A stretch of DNA of 64,000 nucleotides from Caballeronia sp. INDeC2. Its GTDB lineage: Bacteria; Pseudomonadota; Gammaproteobacteria; Burkholderiales; Burkholderiaceae. Under the pieces are notes generated by a model. The model ran no database searches and was not told where the DNA came from. It saw only the letters and a list, made by a program, of their open reading frames with translations. Below are positions 20,618 through 29,537 of the stretch, one piece after another; position 1 is the stretch's first letter, and every line of letters starts with the position of its first letter. Where the stretch lies: the NCBI RefSeq assembly GCF_023631325.1, contig NZ_JALQDG010000003.1, positions 1 to 64,000 of the forward strand. The letters run 5' to 3'. The position numbers and the translations under genes were made by a program.

Positions 20618-22090
20618 ATGACGACCCAACGACTCACGACCGCAGCAGGCGCACCCGTCGGCGACAACCAGAACTCCCAGACCGCCGGCTCGCGCGGCCC
20701 GGTCACCTTGCAGGATTTTTGGCTCATCGAGAAACTCGCGCACTTCGACCGCGAAGTGATTCCCGAGCGCCGCGTGCACGCGAAGGGCTCGGGGGCGTTC
20801 GGCACGTTTCGCGTGACGCACGATATCTCGCGTTATACGAAGGCGAAGTTGTTCGCGGACATCGGCCAAGAAACGCCGATCTTCATGCGTTTTTCGACGG
20901 ACGCGGGCGAGCGCGGCGCGGCCGATGCCGAGCGCGACGTGCGCGGCTTCTCGATCAAGTTCTACACGGAAGAAGGCAACTGGGACGTCGTCGGCAACAA
21001 CACGCCGGTGTTCTTCATCCTCGATCCGCTCAAGTTCCCCGACTTCATCCACACGCAAAAACGCGATCCGTACACGAACATGCGCAGCAACGTCGCGGCG
21101 TGGGACTTCTGGTCGCGTCATCCGGAATCGCTGCATCAGGTGACGATTCTCATGAGCGACCGCGGCATCCCGAAGAACTATCGGCAGATGCACGGCTTCG
21201 GCTCGCACACGTTCTCGTTCATCAACAAGGACGGCGAGCGCTTCTACGTGAAGTTCCACTTCAAGTCGCAGCAACCGCTCGATAATTTGACCGATGCAGA
21301 AGCCGCCGCCGTGATCGCGAACGATCGCGAGAGCGCGCAGCGCGATCTCGTGGAGAACATCGACAGCGGCGACTTCCCGCGCTGGAATTTCCGCATCCAG
21401 GTGATGACCGAGGAAGAGGCGGCGAAGTCGAAGATGAATCCGTTCGACATCACCAAAGTATGGCCGCACAAGGACTTTCCGCTGATCGACGTCGGCGTGA
21501 TCGAACTGAATCGCAATGCGCAGAATTACTTCGCCGATGTCGAGCAGGCCGCGTTCTCGCCGGCAAACGTGGTGCCGGGCATCGGCTTCTCGCCGGATCG
21601 CCTGTTGCAGGGCCGCCTGTTCTCGTATGGCGACACGCAGCGTTATCGTCTTGGCATCAACCATCACCAGATTCCGGTGAATGCGCCGCGTGCGTCGATC
21701 GCCAATGCGTTTCATCGCGACGGCGCGATGCGCACCGACGGCAATCTCGGCGGCCGCGTGAACTACGAGCCGAACCGCTACGGCGAATTCGCGCAGGACG
21801 CCGGCGTGAACGAGCCGCCGCTCGCGGGCGGCACGGTGTATCGCTACGACCATCGCGAGGACGACGACTACTACAGCCAGCCGGCGGCGCTTTTCAGGCT
21901 CTTCGACGACGCGCAACGCGAGCGCTTCTTCGGCAACATCGCGCGGCATATTCACGGCGTGCCGGACGATATTGTCGCGCGACAGATCGGGCATTTCCGT
22001 CGCATCGATGCGGCGTACGCGCAGGGCGTGATCGACGCGCTCGCGAAGCTCGGCCAGCACGTCGACGAGCAACATACCGCCGCTGTCTGA
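20618..22090 (+). CDS. katA: Monofunctional heme catalase, KatA type
   Basis: A 490-residue small-subunit (clade 3) catalase converting H2O2 to water and oxygen. The distal His is in [14 protein letters not shown], the distal Asn in NNTPVFFI, and the proximal heme Tyr in [15 protein letters not shown]. No signal peptide is seen, so it is cytosolic. The NADPH-binding small-subunit layout and length fit. It sits downstream of oxyR but behind its own promoter region, and is followed by a small membrane-peptide gene and dps. The symbol is by type, not by orthology proof. Confidence 0.93.
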   Translation: MTTQRLTTAAGAPVGDNQNSQTAGSRGPVTLQDFWLIEKLAHFDREVIPERRVHAKGSGAFGTFRVTHDISRYTKAKLFADIGQETPIFMRFSTDAGERGAADAERDVRGFSIKFYTEEGNWDVVGNNTPVFFILDPLKFPDFIHTQKRDPYTNMRSNVAAWDFWSRHPESLHQVTILMSDRGIPKNYRQMHGFGSHTFSFINKDGERFYVKFHFKSQQPLDNLTDAEAAAVIANDRESAQRDLVENIDSGDFPRWNFRIQVMTEEEAAKSKMNPFDITKVWPHKDFPLIDVGVIELNRNAQNYFADVEQAAFSPANVVPGIGFSPDRLLQGRLFSYGDTQRYRLGINHHQIPVNAPRASIANAFHRDGAMRTDGNLGGRVNYEPNRYGEFAQDAGVNEPPLAGGTVYRYDHREDDDYYSQPAALFRLFDDAQRERFFGNIARHIHGVPDDIVARQIGHFRRIDAAYAQGVIDALAKLGQHVDEQHTAAV

Positions 22091-22122
22091 TCGCGGCGTC
22101 GAGAACTATCGGAGAAAACGTC

Positions 22123-22275
22123 ATGTCTCAAGCGTTGAATCACATCGCACAGGCGGTCGACCACATCGAAGCATCCAGCCGTCAGGCGTCGCGCGGCGTG
22201 CGCATCGCGATTGCATTCGGCATCGTCGCGGCGGGCTATGGACTCGTCGTGGCGAGCGGTGTGATCGGCGGGTGA
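22123..22275 (+). CDS. Small single-span membrane protein (50 aa), hypothetical
   Basis: A 50-residue ORF starting MSQALNHIAQAVDHIEASSR and ending in a hydrophobic helix (IAIAFGIVAAGYGLVVASGV). The ATG has GGAG at 22110-22113 and lies 32 nt after the catalase stop, so it is probably in the same transcript. The amphipathic start followed by one transmembrane span is a common small-membrane-protein design. Family and function are unknown. Confidence 0.65.
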   Translation: MSQALNHIAQAVDHIEASSRQASRGVRIAIAFGIVAAGYGLVVASGVIGG

Positions 22276-22419
22276 GCGTCGTCGGAGCGTCCGAAAGTCT
22301 TGTCACGCAATAAGGCGCTGGCCGTTTCTCTACGATAAACTGTCGAGCGCTCGAAACGCCGCGCGGCAAGGCGATGCGCGCGGCGTTCGCACCGTTCGAA
22401 TCACTCTCACGGAGTCATC

Positions 22420-22908
22420 ATGGCGAAGAAAGGCACTGCACCTGCCGTCAATATCGGCATCAGCGACAAAGACCGCAAGAAGATCGCCGACGGGCTGTCC
22501 CGGCTGCTGGCCGACACGTACACGCTCTATCTGAAGACCCACAACTTTCACTGGAACGTCACGGGTCCGATGTTCAACACGCTTCATCTGATGTTCGAGA
22601 CGCAGTACAACGAACTCGCGCTCGCCGTCGATTCGATCGCGGAACGCATCCGCGCGCTGGGCGTGCACGCGCCGGGCAGCTACAAGGAATTCGCGAAGTT
22701 GTCGTCGATTCCGGAAGCGGACGGCGTGCCGGCAGCCGAAGAGATGATCCGCCAATTGGTGGAAGGACAGGAAGCGGTGGTGCGCACGGCGCGCGAGATC
22801 TTCCCGGCGACCGAGGCCGCGAACGACGAGCCGACCGCCGACCTGCTCACGCAGCGCATGCAGACGCACGAGAAGACCGCGTGGATGCTGCGCGCGATGC
22901 TGGCCTGA
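22420..22908 (+). CDS. dps: DNA starvation/ferritin-like protein Dps
   Basis: A 162-residue four-helix-bundle protein that assembles into dodecamers, oxidises Fe2+ with H2O2 and protects DNA. The inter-subunit ferroxidase residues lie in [13 protein letters not shown] and in the helix [17 protein letters not shown] short Lys-containing N-terminal tail ([10 protein letters not shown]) could touch DNA. It follows the oxyR-catalase block, fitting peroxide control, and has its own terminator. Confidence 0.95.
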   Translation: MAKKGTAPAVNIGISDKDRKKIADGLSRLLADTYTLYLKTHNFHWNVTGPMFNTLHLMFETQYNELALAVDSIAERIRALGVHAPGSYKEFAKLSSIPEADGVPAAEEMIRQLVEGQEAVVRTAREIFPATEAANDEPTADLLTQRMQTHEKTAWMLRAMLA

Positions 22909-22932
22909 TACGTCTTCCGTTGCGAAGCGATG

Positions 22933-22957
22933 AAACCCCGCTCTCACGCGGGGTTTT
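22933..22957 (+). terminator. Intrinsic terminator after dps
   Basis: AAACCCCGC (22933-22941) pairs with GCGGGGTTT (22948-22956 region) over TCTCAC, followed by a T-run. Classic rho-independent shape. Confidence 0.92.
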
Positions 22958-23026
22958 TGCTTTTGAGGATGTCCCAACATGCTGATCTAAAATAGCCGGA
23001 TCGCGTTTCCTGCAACGACCTCCGCC

Positions 23027-23887
23027 ATGCTCGCCCGCCTTCCGCTCTACATGCGCCTCGTGCGCCTCGACAAGCCCATCGGCAGCCTGTTGCTGCTATG
23101 GCCGACGCTCAACGCATTGTGGATCGCATCCGATGGCCGTCCGTCGCCGATGCTGCTCGTCATTTTCACGATCGGCACGATCCTCATGCGCTCGGCGGGC
23201 TGCGCGATCAACGACTACGCCGACCGCGATTTCGACCGCCATGTGAAGCGCACCGCCGAGCGGCCGATCACGTCGGGCAAGATCAAGGCGTGGGAAGCGG
23301 TGGCGCTCGCGGCGGCGCTCGCGCTCGTCGCGTTCCTGCTGATCCTGCCGCTCAACACGCTCACCAAGGAGTTGTCGGTGTTCGCGCTGTTCGTCGCGGG
23401 CACGTATCCGTTCACCAAGCGCTTCTTCGCGATTCCGCAGGCATATCTCGGCATCGCGTTCGGCTTCGGCATCCCGATGGCCTTCGCCGCCGTGCAGAAT
23501 CACGTGCCGATGCTCGCTTGGATCATGCTCGCGGCGAACGTGTTCTGGTCGGTCGCGTACGACACCGAATACGCGATGGTCGATCGCGACGACGACATCG
23601 AGATCGGCATCCGCACGTCCGCGCTCACCTTCGGCCGATACGACGTGCTGGCCGTCATGCTGTGCTACGCGGTGACGCTCGGGATCTACGTGGGCATCGG
23701 CATCGCGCTGGTATACGGCTGGCTTTACTGGCTCGGCTGGCTCGCGGCAGCGGGTTGCGCCGTGTATCACTACGGGCTGATCCGCAATCGCGAACGCATG
23801 GCGTGCTTCGCCGCGTTCAAGCACAACAACTGGCTCGGCGGGATGCTGTTCGCGGGCATTGCCCTGCATTACGCGTTCTCGAATTAA
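23027..23887 (+). CDS. ubiA: 4-hydroxybenzoate octaprenyltransferase
   Basis: A 286-residue integral membrane prenyltransferase of ubiquinone synthesis with eight or nine helices. Both Asp-rich Mg2+-diphosphate sites are present: NDYADRDFD near residue 64 and [12 protein letters not shown] near residue 180. The N-terminus [20 protein letters not shown] is typical of UbiA. The ATG at 23027 begins the first amphipathic segment. It stands alone between dps and a methyltransferase gene. Confidence 0.96.
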   Translation: MLARLPLYMRLVRLDKPIGSLLLLWPTLNALWIASDGRPSPMLLVIFTIGTILMRSAGCAINDYADRDFDRHVKRTAERPITSGKIKAWEAVALAAALALVAFLLILPLNTLTKELSVFALFVAGTYPFTKRFFAIPQAYLGIAFGFGIPMAFAAVQNHVPMLAWIMLAANVFWSVAYDTEYAMVDRDDDIEIGIRTSALTFGRYDVLAVMLCYAVTLGIYVGIGIALVYGWLYWLGWLAAAGCAVYHYGLIRNRERMACFAAFKHNNWLGGMLFAGIALHYAFSN

Positions 23888-24205
23888 TCCCTTTCGTGTT
23901 GATCGAGTGCGTAACGTGTGCAATACACGTTGCGCGAAACCGCGCTTCGCCGCTTTATGCCGGTCTGCGAAACAGACTGAGAACGACAAATTTGTTCACA
24001 TCGCGGCTTTGCGGCTTTATGTTTTGATAACGTCGTAAGTTAGTCAAACATTTAATTCCCTGGGAACGCTGAAAGAGAAGCGTCCCATGGCGCGCGGTGC
24101 TTCATAACGAACGCACCGTTCCTTCCTCTGACAAGCCGATCAAACATCGCGGGATTTTTCGCGCGGCGACGATCGTTCGCTTGCTTCATTTTCAGTGTGT
24201 CGATC
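23888..24205. other. Intergenic region between ubiA and the two-domain methyltransferase
   Basis: About 318 nt, somewhat richer in A+T than the neighbours. It contains a perfect 7-bp inverted repeat AACGTGT/ACACGTT (23913-23919, 23925-23931) close after ubiA and an imperfect GGGAACGCT/AGCGTCCC hairpin around 24061-24087. Neither has a U-tract. No gene is seen. Confidence 0.55.
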
Positions 24206-25450
24206 ATGGGTATTCTTGCTCGCTTCGATCTGGCCGGACTCGTTTCCCGCAATCAGGTCACGCATCTAATCGAAACCGGTTATGGACGAGGCGGCTCATG
24301 CCGGGCCGCATTGTCCGCCGGTTTCACGAAAGCGCTGTCCTGCGAAATCTTCGAGTCGCTATTCGCCGAGGCCGAACAGAGCGAATGTCTCCATGTCGCG
24401 AATAGCGACAGTCTCGCTTTCTTGCGCTCGGCGGCGGTGAGCGACACGCTGGCCAAACATCGCTGCCTCGTTTTTCTGGACGCGCATTATCCCGGCGCGG
24501 ACCACGGCGGCAACAGCTACAAAAGCCAGGAGCACGATGCGACCGAGCGCCTGCCGCTCCTCGCCGAACTCGAACTCCTGCGCGGCCGGGCGGATAACAC
24601 GCTGATCGTGCTGGACGATGTGCGCATCTATCGGCGCGACTTCAAGACGATGGCTGGGACGCTCCCGGATTGGGCCGAGAACGGTTTCGATCAGGAAGCA
24701 ACGTTCCTCGAATTGCTCGCGTCGTTCGATTCCACGCACACGCTCCACTGGCATGCGGAGGAAACGGGCTACGCGGTGCTATGGCCGCGCGCGTGGGGCC
24801 AGTACGGACTGAAGAAATGGGTGATGCCCGGCGACGAAACGCAGCCGTTCGTGCTGACGCTGGGCGTTCCGGGCACGACGTGCGTATCGATCAATCGTCG
24901 TCTGCTCGACGCGCGCTTCAGCAATCGCTGGCTCGTGGGCAAGGGGCTCGATATCGGCGGCGGCAACGACAGCATCGCGCTGTATCGCTCGTTGTTTCCG
25001 CGTATCGAGAGCGTGACGGTCTACGAGTGGGCGCAGGGCGATGCGCAATACCTCGAGAACGTGAAGGACGACAGCTTCGACTTCGTCTATTCAGGGCATT
25101 GCCTCGAACACATGATGGACCCGCGTATCGCGCTGCGTCACTGGTTGCGCGTGCTCAAGCCGGGCGGGCATCTCGTCATCACCGTGCCGGACGAGGACAT
25201 GTACGAGCAGGGTGCATGGCCATCGACGTTCAACGGCGACCACAAACACACGTTCACCCTCTTCAAGCGCGAGAGCTGGTCGCCTGTTTCCGTCAACGTG
25301 CTGGATTTGCTACGCAATTTCGAGCGCGAAGTCAGCGTGAAGAAGGCCGAGCTTCTGGATCACAGCTTTCTGCCCGGCATGGAGCGTTACGACCAGACGC
25401 GGACCGCGTTTGCGGAATGCGGCATCGAGTTCGTCGTGCAGAAGCTTTGA
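24206..25450 (+). CDS. Two-domain SAM-dependent methyltransferase-like protein
   Basis: A 414-residue protein that appears to join two Rossmann-type units. Residues 1 to about 190 carry a degenerate class-I layout (LIETGYGRGGSCRAAL, FLDAHYPGADHGG, LIVLDDVRIYRRDF). Residues about 240-360 form a Methyltransf_11-type domain (GLDIGGGNDSIALY, DFVYSGHCLEHMMDP, LRVLKPGGHLVITVPDED). Substrate is unknown; such proteins often sit in polysaccharide or lipid modification loci, but here it is an orphan. A GTG three codons upstream (24197) is an alternative start; neither has a strong SD. Confidence 0.75.
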   Translation: MGILARFDLAGLVSRNQVTHLIETGYGRGGSCRAALSAGFTKALSCEIFESLFAEAEQSECLHVANSDSLAFLRSAAVSDTLAKHRCLVFLDAHYPGADHGGNSYKSQEHDATERLPLLAELELLRGRADNTLIVLDDVRIYRRDFKTMAGTLPDWAENGFDQEATFLELLASFDSTHTLHWHAEETGYAVLWPRAWGQYGLKKWVMPGDETQPFVLTLGVPGTTCVSINRRLLDARFSNRWLVGKGLDIGGGNDSIALYRSLFPRIESVTVYEWAQGDAQYLENVKDDSFDFVYSGHCLEHMMDPRIALRHWLRVLKPGGHLVITVPDEDMYEQGAWPSTFNGDHKHTFTLFKRESWSPVSVNVLDLLRNFEREVSVKKAELLDHSFLPGMERYDQTRTAFAECGIEFVVQKL

Positions 25451-25503
25451 GCGAGCGCGGCGCGTGCGCTTGCGCGCCGTTTGTCCGGCGCGGGATCGCT
25501 CGA

Positions 25504-26316
25504 TCAAGCCCCGCCCAGTTCATCCCCCATCTCTTTCGCCCGCGCTTGCGCCGCCAGCGCGCCACGCACAATCGCGTCCTTTACGCCCTGAGCATCGAAC
25601 GATGCGAGCGCAGCCGCCGTCGTGCCGCCCTTCGACGTCACGCGCTCGCGCAGCACGCTCGCCGGTTCGCCCGATTGCGCCGCCAGTTGCGCCGCGCCCG
25701 TGAACGTGGCGACCGCGAGCGCGCGGCCTTGCTCCTCGTCCATGCCGAGCTGGCGGGCCGCCTCCTGCATCGCTTCGATGAAATAAAACACGTAGGCCGG
25801 GCCGCTGCCGGAGATCGCGGTGACCGCGTCCAGCTTCGCTTCGTCGTCGAACCAGACGGCCGTGCCGACCGCTTCCAGCACCTGTGATGCGAGCGCCTTC
25901 GCCGCGTCGCTCACGCCGGGCAGCGCAGCCAGACCCGTCACGCCCATGCCGATCAGCGCGGGCGTGTTCGGCATCGTGCGCACGATCTGCGTGTAGCCGT
26001 TGAGCCAGCGCGACAGATCCGTCGCACGGATGCCCGCCGCGATGCTGATGATCGTCTGCTTCGACAAATGCGGCGCGAGCGCTTCTGCCACGCTCTTGAG
26101 CACCTGCGGCTTCACGGCGAGCACGATCGCGTCGTAATCGGCGAGCGTCGCGTCGACGGCCGCGCCGGTCGCGATGCCGAACTGCTTCGCGGTGCGCTCG
26201 CGCGCTTCGTCGTTGATGTCGACGGCGTAGATGCCGGACGGCTGCACGCCGCGCTTGACGAGACCGCCGATGAGCGCCGCGGCCATGTTGCCGCCGCCGA
26301 TGAATGCAATTTTCAT
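25504..26316 (-). CDS. proC: Pyrroline-5-carboxylate reductase
   Basis: A 270-residue NAD(P)H-dependent enzyme for the last step of proline synthesis. It has the Rossmann opening MKIAFIGGGNMAAALIGGL, the VRTMPNTPALIGMGVTGL motif and the C-terminal signature EDRV-like segment VLRERVTSKGGTTAAAL with substrate-binding Ser/Thr. It lies 14 nt after yggS, the usual coupling, and ends the minus-strand run beginning with the lactate/glycolate oxidase genes. Confidence 0.96.
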   Translation of the reverse strand: MKIAFIGGGNMAAALIGGLVKRGVQPSGIYAVDINDEARERTAKQFGIATGAAVDATLADYDAIVLAVKPQVLKSVAEALAPHLSKQTIISIAAGIRATDLSRWLNGYTQIVRTMPNTPALIGMGVTGLAALPGVSDAAKALASQVLEAVGTAVWFDDEAKLDAVTAISGSGPAYVFYFIEAMQEAARQLGMDEEQGRALAVATFTGAAQLAAQSGEPASVLRERVTSKGGTTAAALASFDAQGVKDAIVRGALAAQARAKEMGDELGGA

Positions 26317-26330
26317 GGTTGAAGGTGAGG

Positions 26331-27026
26331 TCAGGTGGTGTAGGTGCGCGCGCCAAAAATCGCGGTGCCGATGCGTACCATCGTCGCGCCTTCGAGCACG
26401 GCGGCTTCGAGATCGGCGGACATGCCCATCGAGAGCGTGTCGAGAGCGAGGCCATCGGCGCGCAGCGTGTTCATCAGATCGCGCAAGCGGGCGTGCGGCA
26501 GGCGTTGCGCGTCGAGGGTGCCGGCGGGCTCGGGTATCGCCATTAGACCGCGAAGACGCAGACCGGGCAGGGCGGCGACCGCATGCGCGAGCGCGGCGGC
26601 GTCACTCGGCTCCACGCCGCTCTTCGACGCCTCGCCGCTCACGTTCACCTGGATGCAGACGTTGAGCGCGGGCGTGCCTTCGGGACGTTGCGCGGAAAGC
26701 CGCTCGGCGACCTTCAGCCGGTCGATGGAATGCACCCAGTCGAATTGCTCGGCGACGAGCTTCGTCTTGTTCGATTGCAACGGCCCGATGAAATGCCATT
26801 CGATATCGCCGCGCAGATCGGCCAACGCCGCGATCTTCGCGATGCCTTCCTGCACGTAGTTCTCGCCGAATGCGCGCTGGCCGGCGTGGAAGGCGGCGCG
26901 CACGTCGTCGGCGGGAAAGGTTTTGGACACGGCGAGCAGCGTGACGGAAGCCGCATCGCGCGACGCGCTTTGCGCGGCCTTCGCGATGCGTTGACGGACT
27001 TCTTCGAGGTGTTGAGCGATGGACAT
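26331..27026 (-). CDS. yggS: PLP homeostasis protein, YggS family
   Basis: A 231-residue alanine-racemase-fold barrel. PLP is bound by the Lys in LLAVSKTFPADDV, and FGENYVQEG and WHFIGPLQSNK are family hallmarks. These proteins are PLP carriers affecting amino- and keto-acid balance rather than enzymes. It is followed at once by proC, an arrangement kept widely in bacteria. Confidence 0.94.
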   Translation of the reverse strand: MSIAQHLEEVRQRIAKAAQSASRDAASVTLLAVSKTFPADDVRAAFHAGQRAFGENYVQEGIAKIAALADLRGDIEWHFIGPLQSNKTKLVAEQFDWVHSIDRLKVAERLSAQRPEGTPALNVCIQVNVSGEASKSGVEPSDAAALAHAVAALPGLRLRGLMAIPEPAGTLDAQRLPHARLRDLMNTLRADGLALDTLSMGMSADLEAAVLEGATMVRIGTAIFGARTYTT

Positions 27027-27070
27027 ACCTGAGCCAGCCTAAAGAACCATCCGGCCATTATACGAATCGC

Positions 27071-28297
27071 TCAACCGTACAGCAGATGCTCCAGCAGTTG
27101 AATCCAATGCGTGACGGGCGTCGACGTGCCGCTTTGCAGATGCGCGATGCAGCCGACATTCGCCGATACGATCAGCTGCGGCTCCAGCTTCTCCAGCCGA
27201 TCGAGCTTCTGATTGCGCAGCGTGTACGAGAGCTTCGGCTGCAGGACCGAATACGTCCCCGCCGATCCGCAGCACAGGTGGCTATCGGCGGGCAGGCGCA
27301 CTTCGAGCCCGAGCGCGGTCAGCAGATGCTCGACGCGTCCGCGAATCTGCTGTCCATGCTGCAACGTGCACGGCGGATGGAACGCCACGGTATGCACGCT
27401 GCGCCGGCGCGAGAGCGCGACCAGCTCCTCTTCGTACATCGGCAGGATTTCGGCGAGATCGCGCGTCAGATCGACGATCTTCTGCGCTTTCTCCGCGTAC
27501 GCCGGATCGTTGCGCAACAGATACGCGTATTCCTTCACCGTCGCGCCGCAGCCCGACGCGTTCATTACGATCGCCTCGACGCCGCTTTCCACGTACGGCC
27601 ACCATGCGTCGATGTTGTTGCGCACGTCGTCGAGCGCGTCGTCGTTGTAGCCGAGATGCAGGCGGATCGCGCCGCAGCAGCCCGCGGACGGCGCGGTGAC
27701 GATCTCGATGCCGAGCGCATCGAACACGCGCGCCGTCGCCGTGTTGACGTTGGGCATCATCGCAGGCTGAACGCATCCGGCGAGCATCAGCATCTTGCGT
27801 TCGTGCTTGTTCGTGGGCGCGGCGAGCGGCCGCTCGGGCACGGGAATCTTCGCGCGCAGCTTGCGAGGCAGGATGCCGCGGAACTGCTGGCCGAGCTTCA
27901 TCGCGGGCGTGAAGAGCGTGCTGTTCGGCAGGAAGCTCGCGAGGAGGCGCCGTTGCAGGCGCTGACGCACCGGCCGCTCGACTTTCTCTTCGACGATCTT
28001 GCGCCCGATCTCGACGAGCCGTCCGTACTGCACGCCCGATGGACACGTGCTTTCGCAATTGCGGCATGTGAGACAGCGGTCCAGATGCAGTTGCGTGCTG
28101 CGCGAGACCGGCGCGCCTTCGAGCATCTGCTTCATCAGATAGATGCGCCCGCGCGGCCCGTCGAGCTCGTCGCCGAGCAACTGGTACGTTGGGCAGGTCG
28201 CCGTGCAGAAGCCGCAGTGCACGCACTTGCGCAGGATGGCGTCGGCTTCGTCGCCATCGGCGGTGCCGCGGATGAAATCGGCGAGATTGGTTTGCAT
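27071..28297 (-). CDS. glcF: Glycolate oxidase iron-sulfur subunit GlcF
   Basis: A 408-residue subunit passing electrons from the flavin subunits towards the quinone pool. Two [4Fe-4S] motifs are at C25-C28-C31-C35 and C75-C78-C81-C85, both followed by Pro. The C-terminal half has two cysteine-rich CCG domains (GCVQPAMMPN to CCGAIRLH, and PCTLQHGQ to CCGSAGTYS). It starts 8 nt after glcE. Confidence 0.95.
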   Translation of the reverse strand: MQTNLADFIRGTADGDEADAILRKCVHCGFCTATCPTYQLLGDELDGPRGRIYLMKQMLEGAPVSRSTQLHLDRCLTCRNCESTCPSGVQYGRLVEIGRKIVEEKVERPVRQRLQRRLLASFLPNSTLFTPAMKLGQQFRGILPRKLRAKIPVPERPLAAPTNKHERKMLMLAGCVQPAMMPNVNTATARVFDALGIEIVTAPSAGCCGAIRLHLGYNDDALDDVRNNIDAWWPYVESGVEAIVMNASGCGATVKEYAYLLRNDPAYAEKAQKIVDLTRDLAEILPMYEEELVALSRRRSVHTVAFHPPCTLQHGQQIRGRVEHLLTALGLEVRLPADSHLCCGSAGTYSVLQPKLSYTLRNQKLDRLEKLEPQLIVSANVGCIAHLQSGTSTPVTHWIQLLEHLLYG

Positions 28298-28305
28298 CGA
28301 AGCGC

Positions 28306-29394
28306 CTAGAAGTCAGGATACAACCGAGCGCGATTGAAGATGCGCGCCGGATCGAATGCGGCTTTCAATCCACGATGAATCTTCATCAGCGGAGCGGGCA
28401 GCGGCGTGAACACGCCTGCATTGCGATCGTAGGCGGAGCCCGCGCGGAAGATCGTCGCGTGTCCGCCCGCCTGCTTCGCGCTGATGCGCACGGTCTGCGG
28501 ATCGGTGTCGGTGATCCACCAGCGCTGCGCGCCGCCCCATTCCATCAACTGCGCGCCCGGCAGATGCAGCGGCTCCGCGATCGATGGCAACGCGAGCCGC
28601 CACAGCGCCGAGCGCGGCTCGATCACCGCGAAGAACGGATCGGTCTGCTCGCGCATGCCGATCCAGAAACGATCGGCTTCGACCGCATCGACGACCTCGC
28701 CGCCGAGCGTATTGCGCGCCGTCTTCACGGCCGCCTCCGCGCCCGCGAGACGCAGCGCGAGCGTGCCGTCGCGCCACGCGCTGCCGCAGATCGGCAATGG
28801 ATGGCCGCCCCATTCGTTGAGCTTGCGCACGCCGTCGGTGGCGTGCATGTCGAACTTCAGCGTGGCTTCGGCGACGGGGCGCGGCAGCACCTTGATCGAC
28901 AGTTCGAGAATCAGCCCGAGCGTGCCGAGCGATCCCGCGAGCAGTCGCGACACGTCATAACCGGCGACGTTCTTCACCACTTGACCGCCGAAATGCAGCA
29001 CTTGCCCGTGACCGTTCATGACGACCGCGCCCAGCACGAAATCGCGCGGCGCGCCGGTCCATGCGCGGCGCGGGCCCGCGAGTCCCGCGGCGATGCAGCC
29101 GCCCAGCGTCGCGTTGCGCCCGAAGTGCGGCGGCTCGAACGGCAGCATCTGATTGTGCTCTCTGAGCGCCGCTTCGATTTCGGCGAGCGGCGTGCCGCTT
29201 CGCGCGGTGATGACGAGCTCCGCCGGATCGTAAGCGACGATGCCGCGATACGAACGCGTGTCGAGGATCTCTCCCTGGAGCGTCTGACCGTACCAGTCCT
29301 TCGTGCCACCGCCGCGCACGCGCAGCAGCGTGCCGGTTTCGGTGGCCCGGGCGATGCGCTCCGACCAGCCGGCGACGATGTCGTCCTGTTCCAT
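28306..29394 (-). CDS. glcE: Glycolate oxidase FAD-binding subunit GlcE
   Basis: A 362-residue protein with a VAO-type FAD domain in the first half (RGGGTKDWYG, GCIAAGLAGPRRAWTGAPRD, NVAGYDVSRLLAGSLGTLG) and a shortened cap region, the layout of GlcE. The ATG at 29394 (MEQDDIVAGWSERIARATET) matches the family start; the frame is open upstream to 29823, but that part overlaps glcD and is not protein-like. glcF follows 8 nt later. Confidence 0.92.
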   Translation of the reverse strand: MEQDDIVAGWSERIARATETGTLLRVRGGGTKDWYGQTLQGEILDTRSYRGIVAYDPAELVITARSGTPLAEIEAALREHNQMLPFEPPHFGRNATLGGCIAAGLAGPRRAWTGAPRDFVLGAVVMNGHGQVLHFGGQVVKNVAGYDVSRLLAGSLGTLGLILELSIKVLPRPVAEATLKFDMHATDGVRKLNEWGGHPLPICGSAWRDGTLALRLAGAEAAVKTARNTLGGEVVDAVEADRFWIGMREQTDPFFAVIEPRSALWRLALPSIAEPLHLPGAQLMEWGGAQRWWITDTDPQTVRISAKQAGGHATIFRAGSAYDRNAGVFTPLPAPLMKIHRGLKAAFDPARIFNRARLYPDF

Positions 29395-29537
29395 GGGTGT
29401 TCCGCTTTTTCGTCGATTTGGGTTCGACTTCTCTGTCCAGCTTTCTGACGGCTGTCCGGTCGATTGTACCGGCCGCTCAACCCCGCCGCACTCGTAGAAA
29501 CATGGATAGCGGAACGCGCGCCGCGCGTCGTGAGATG

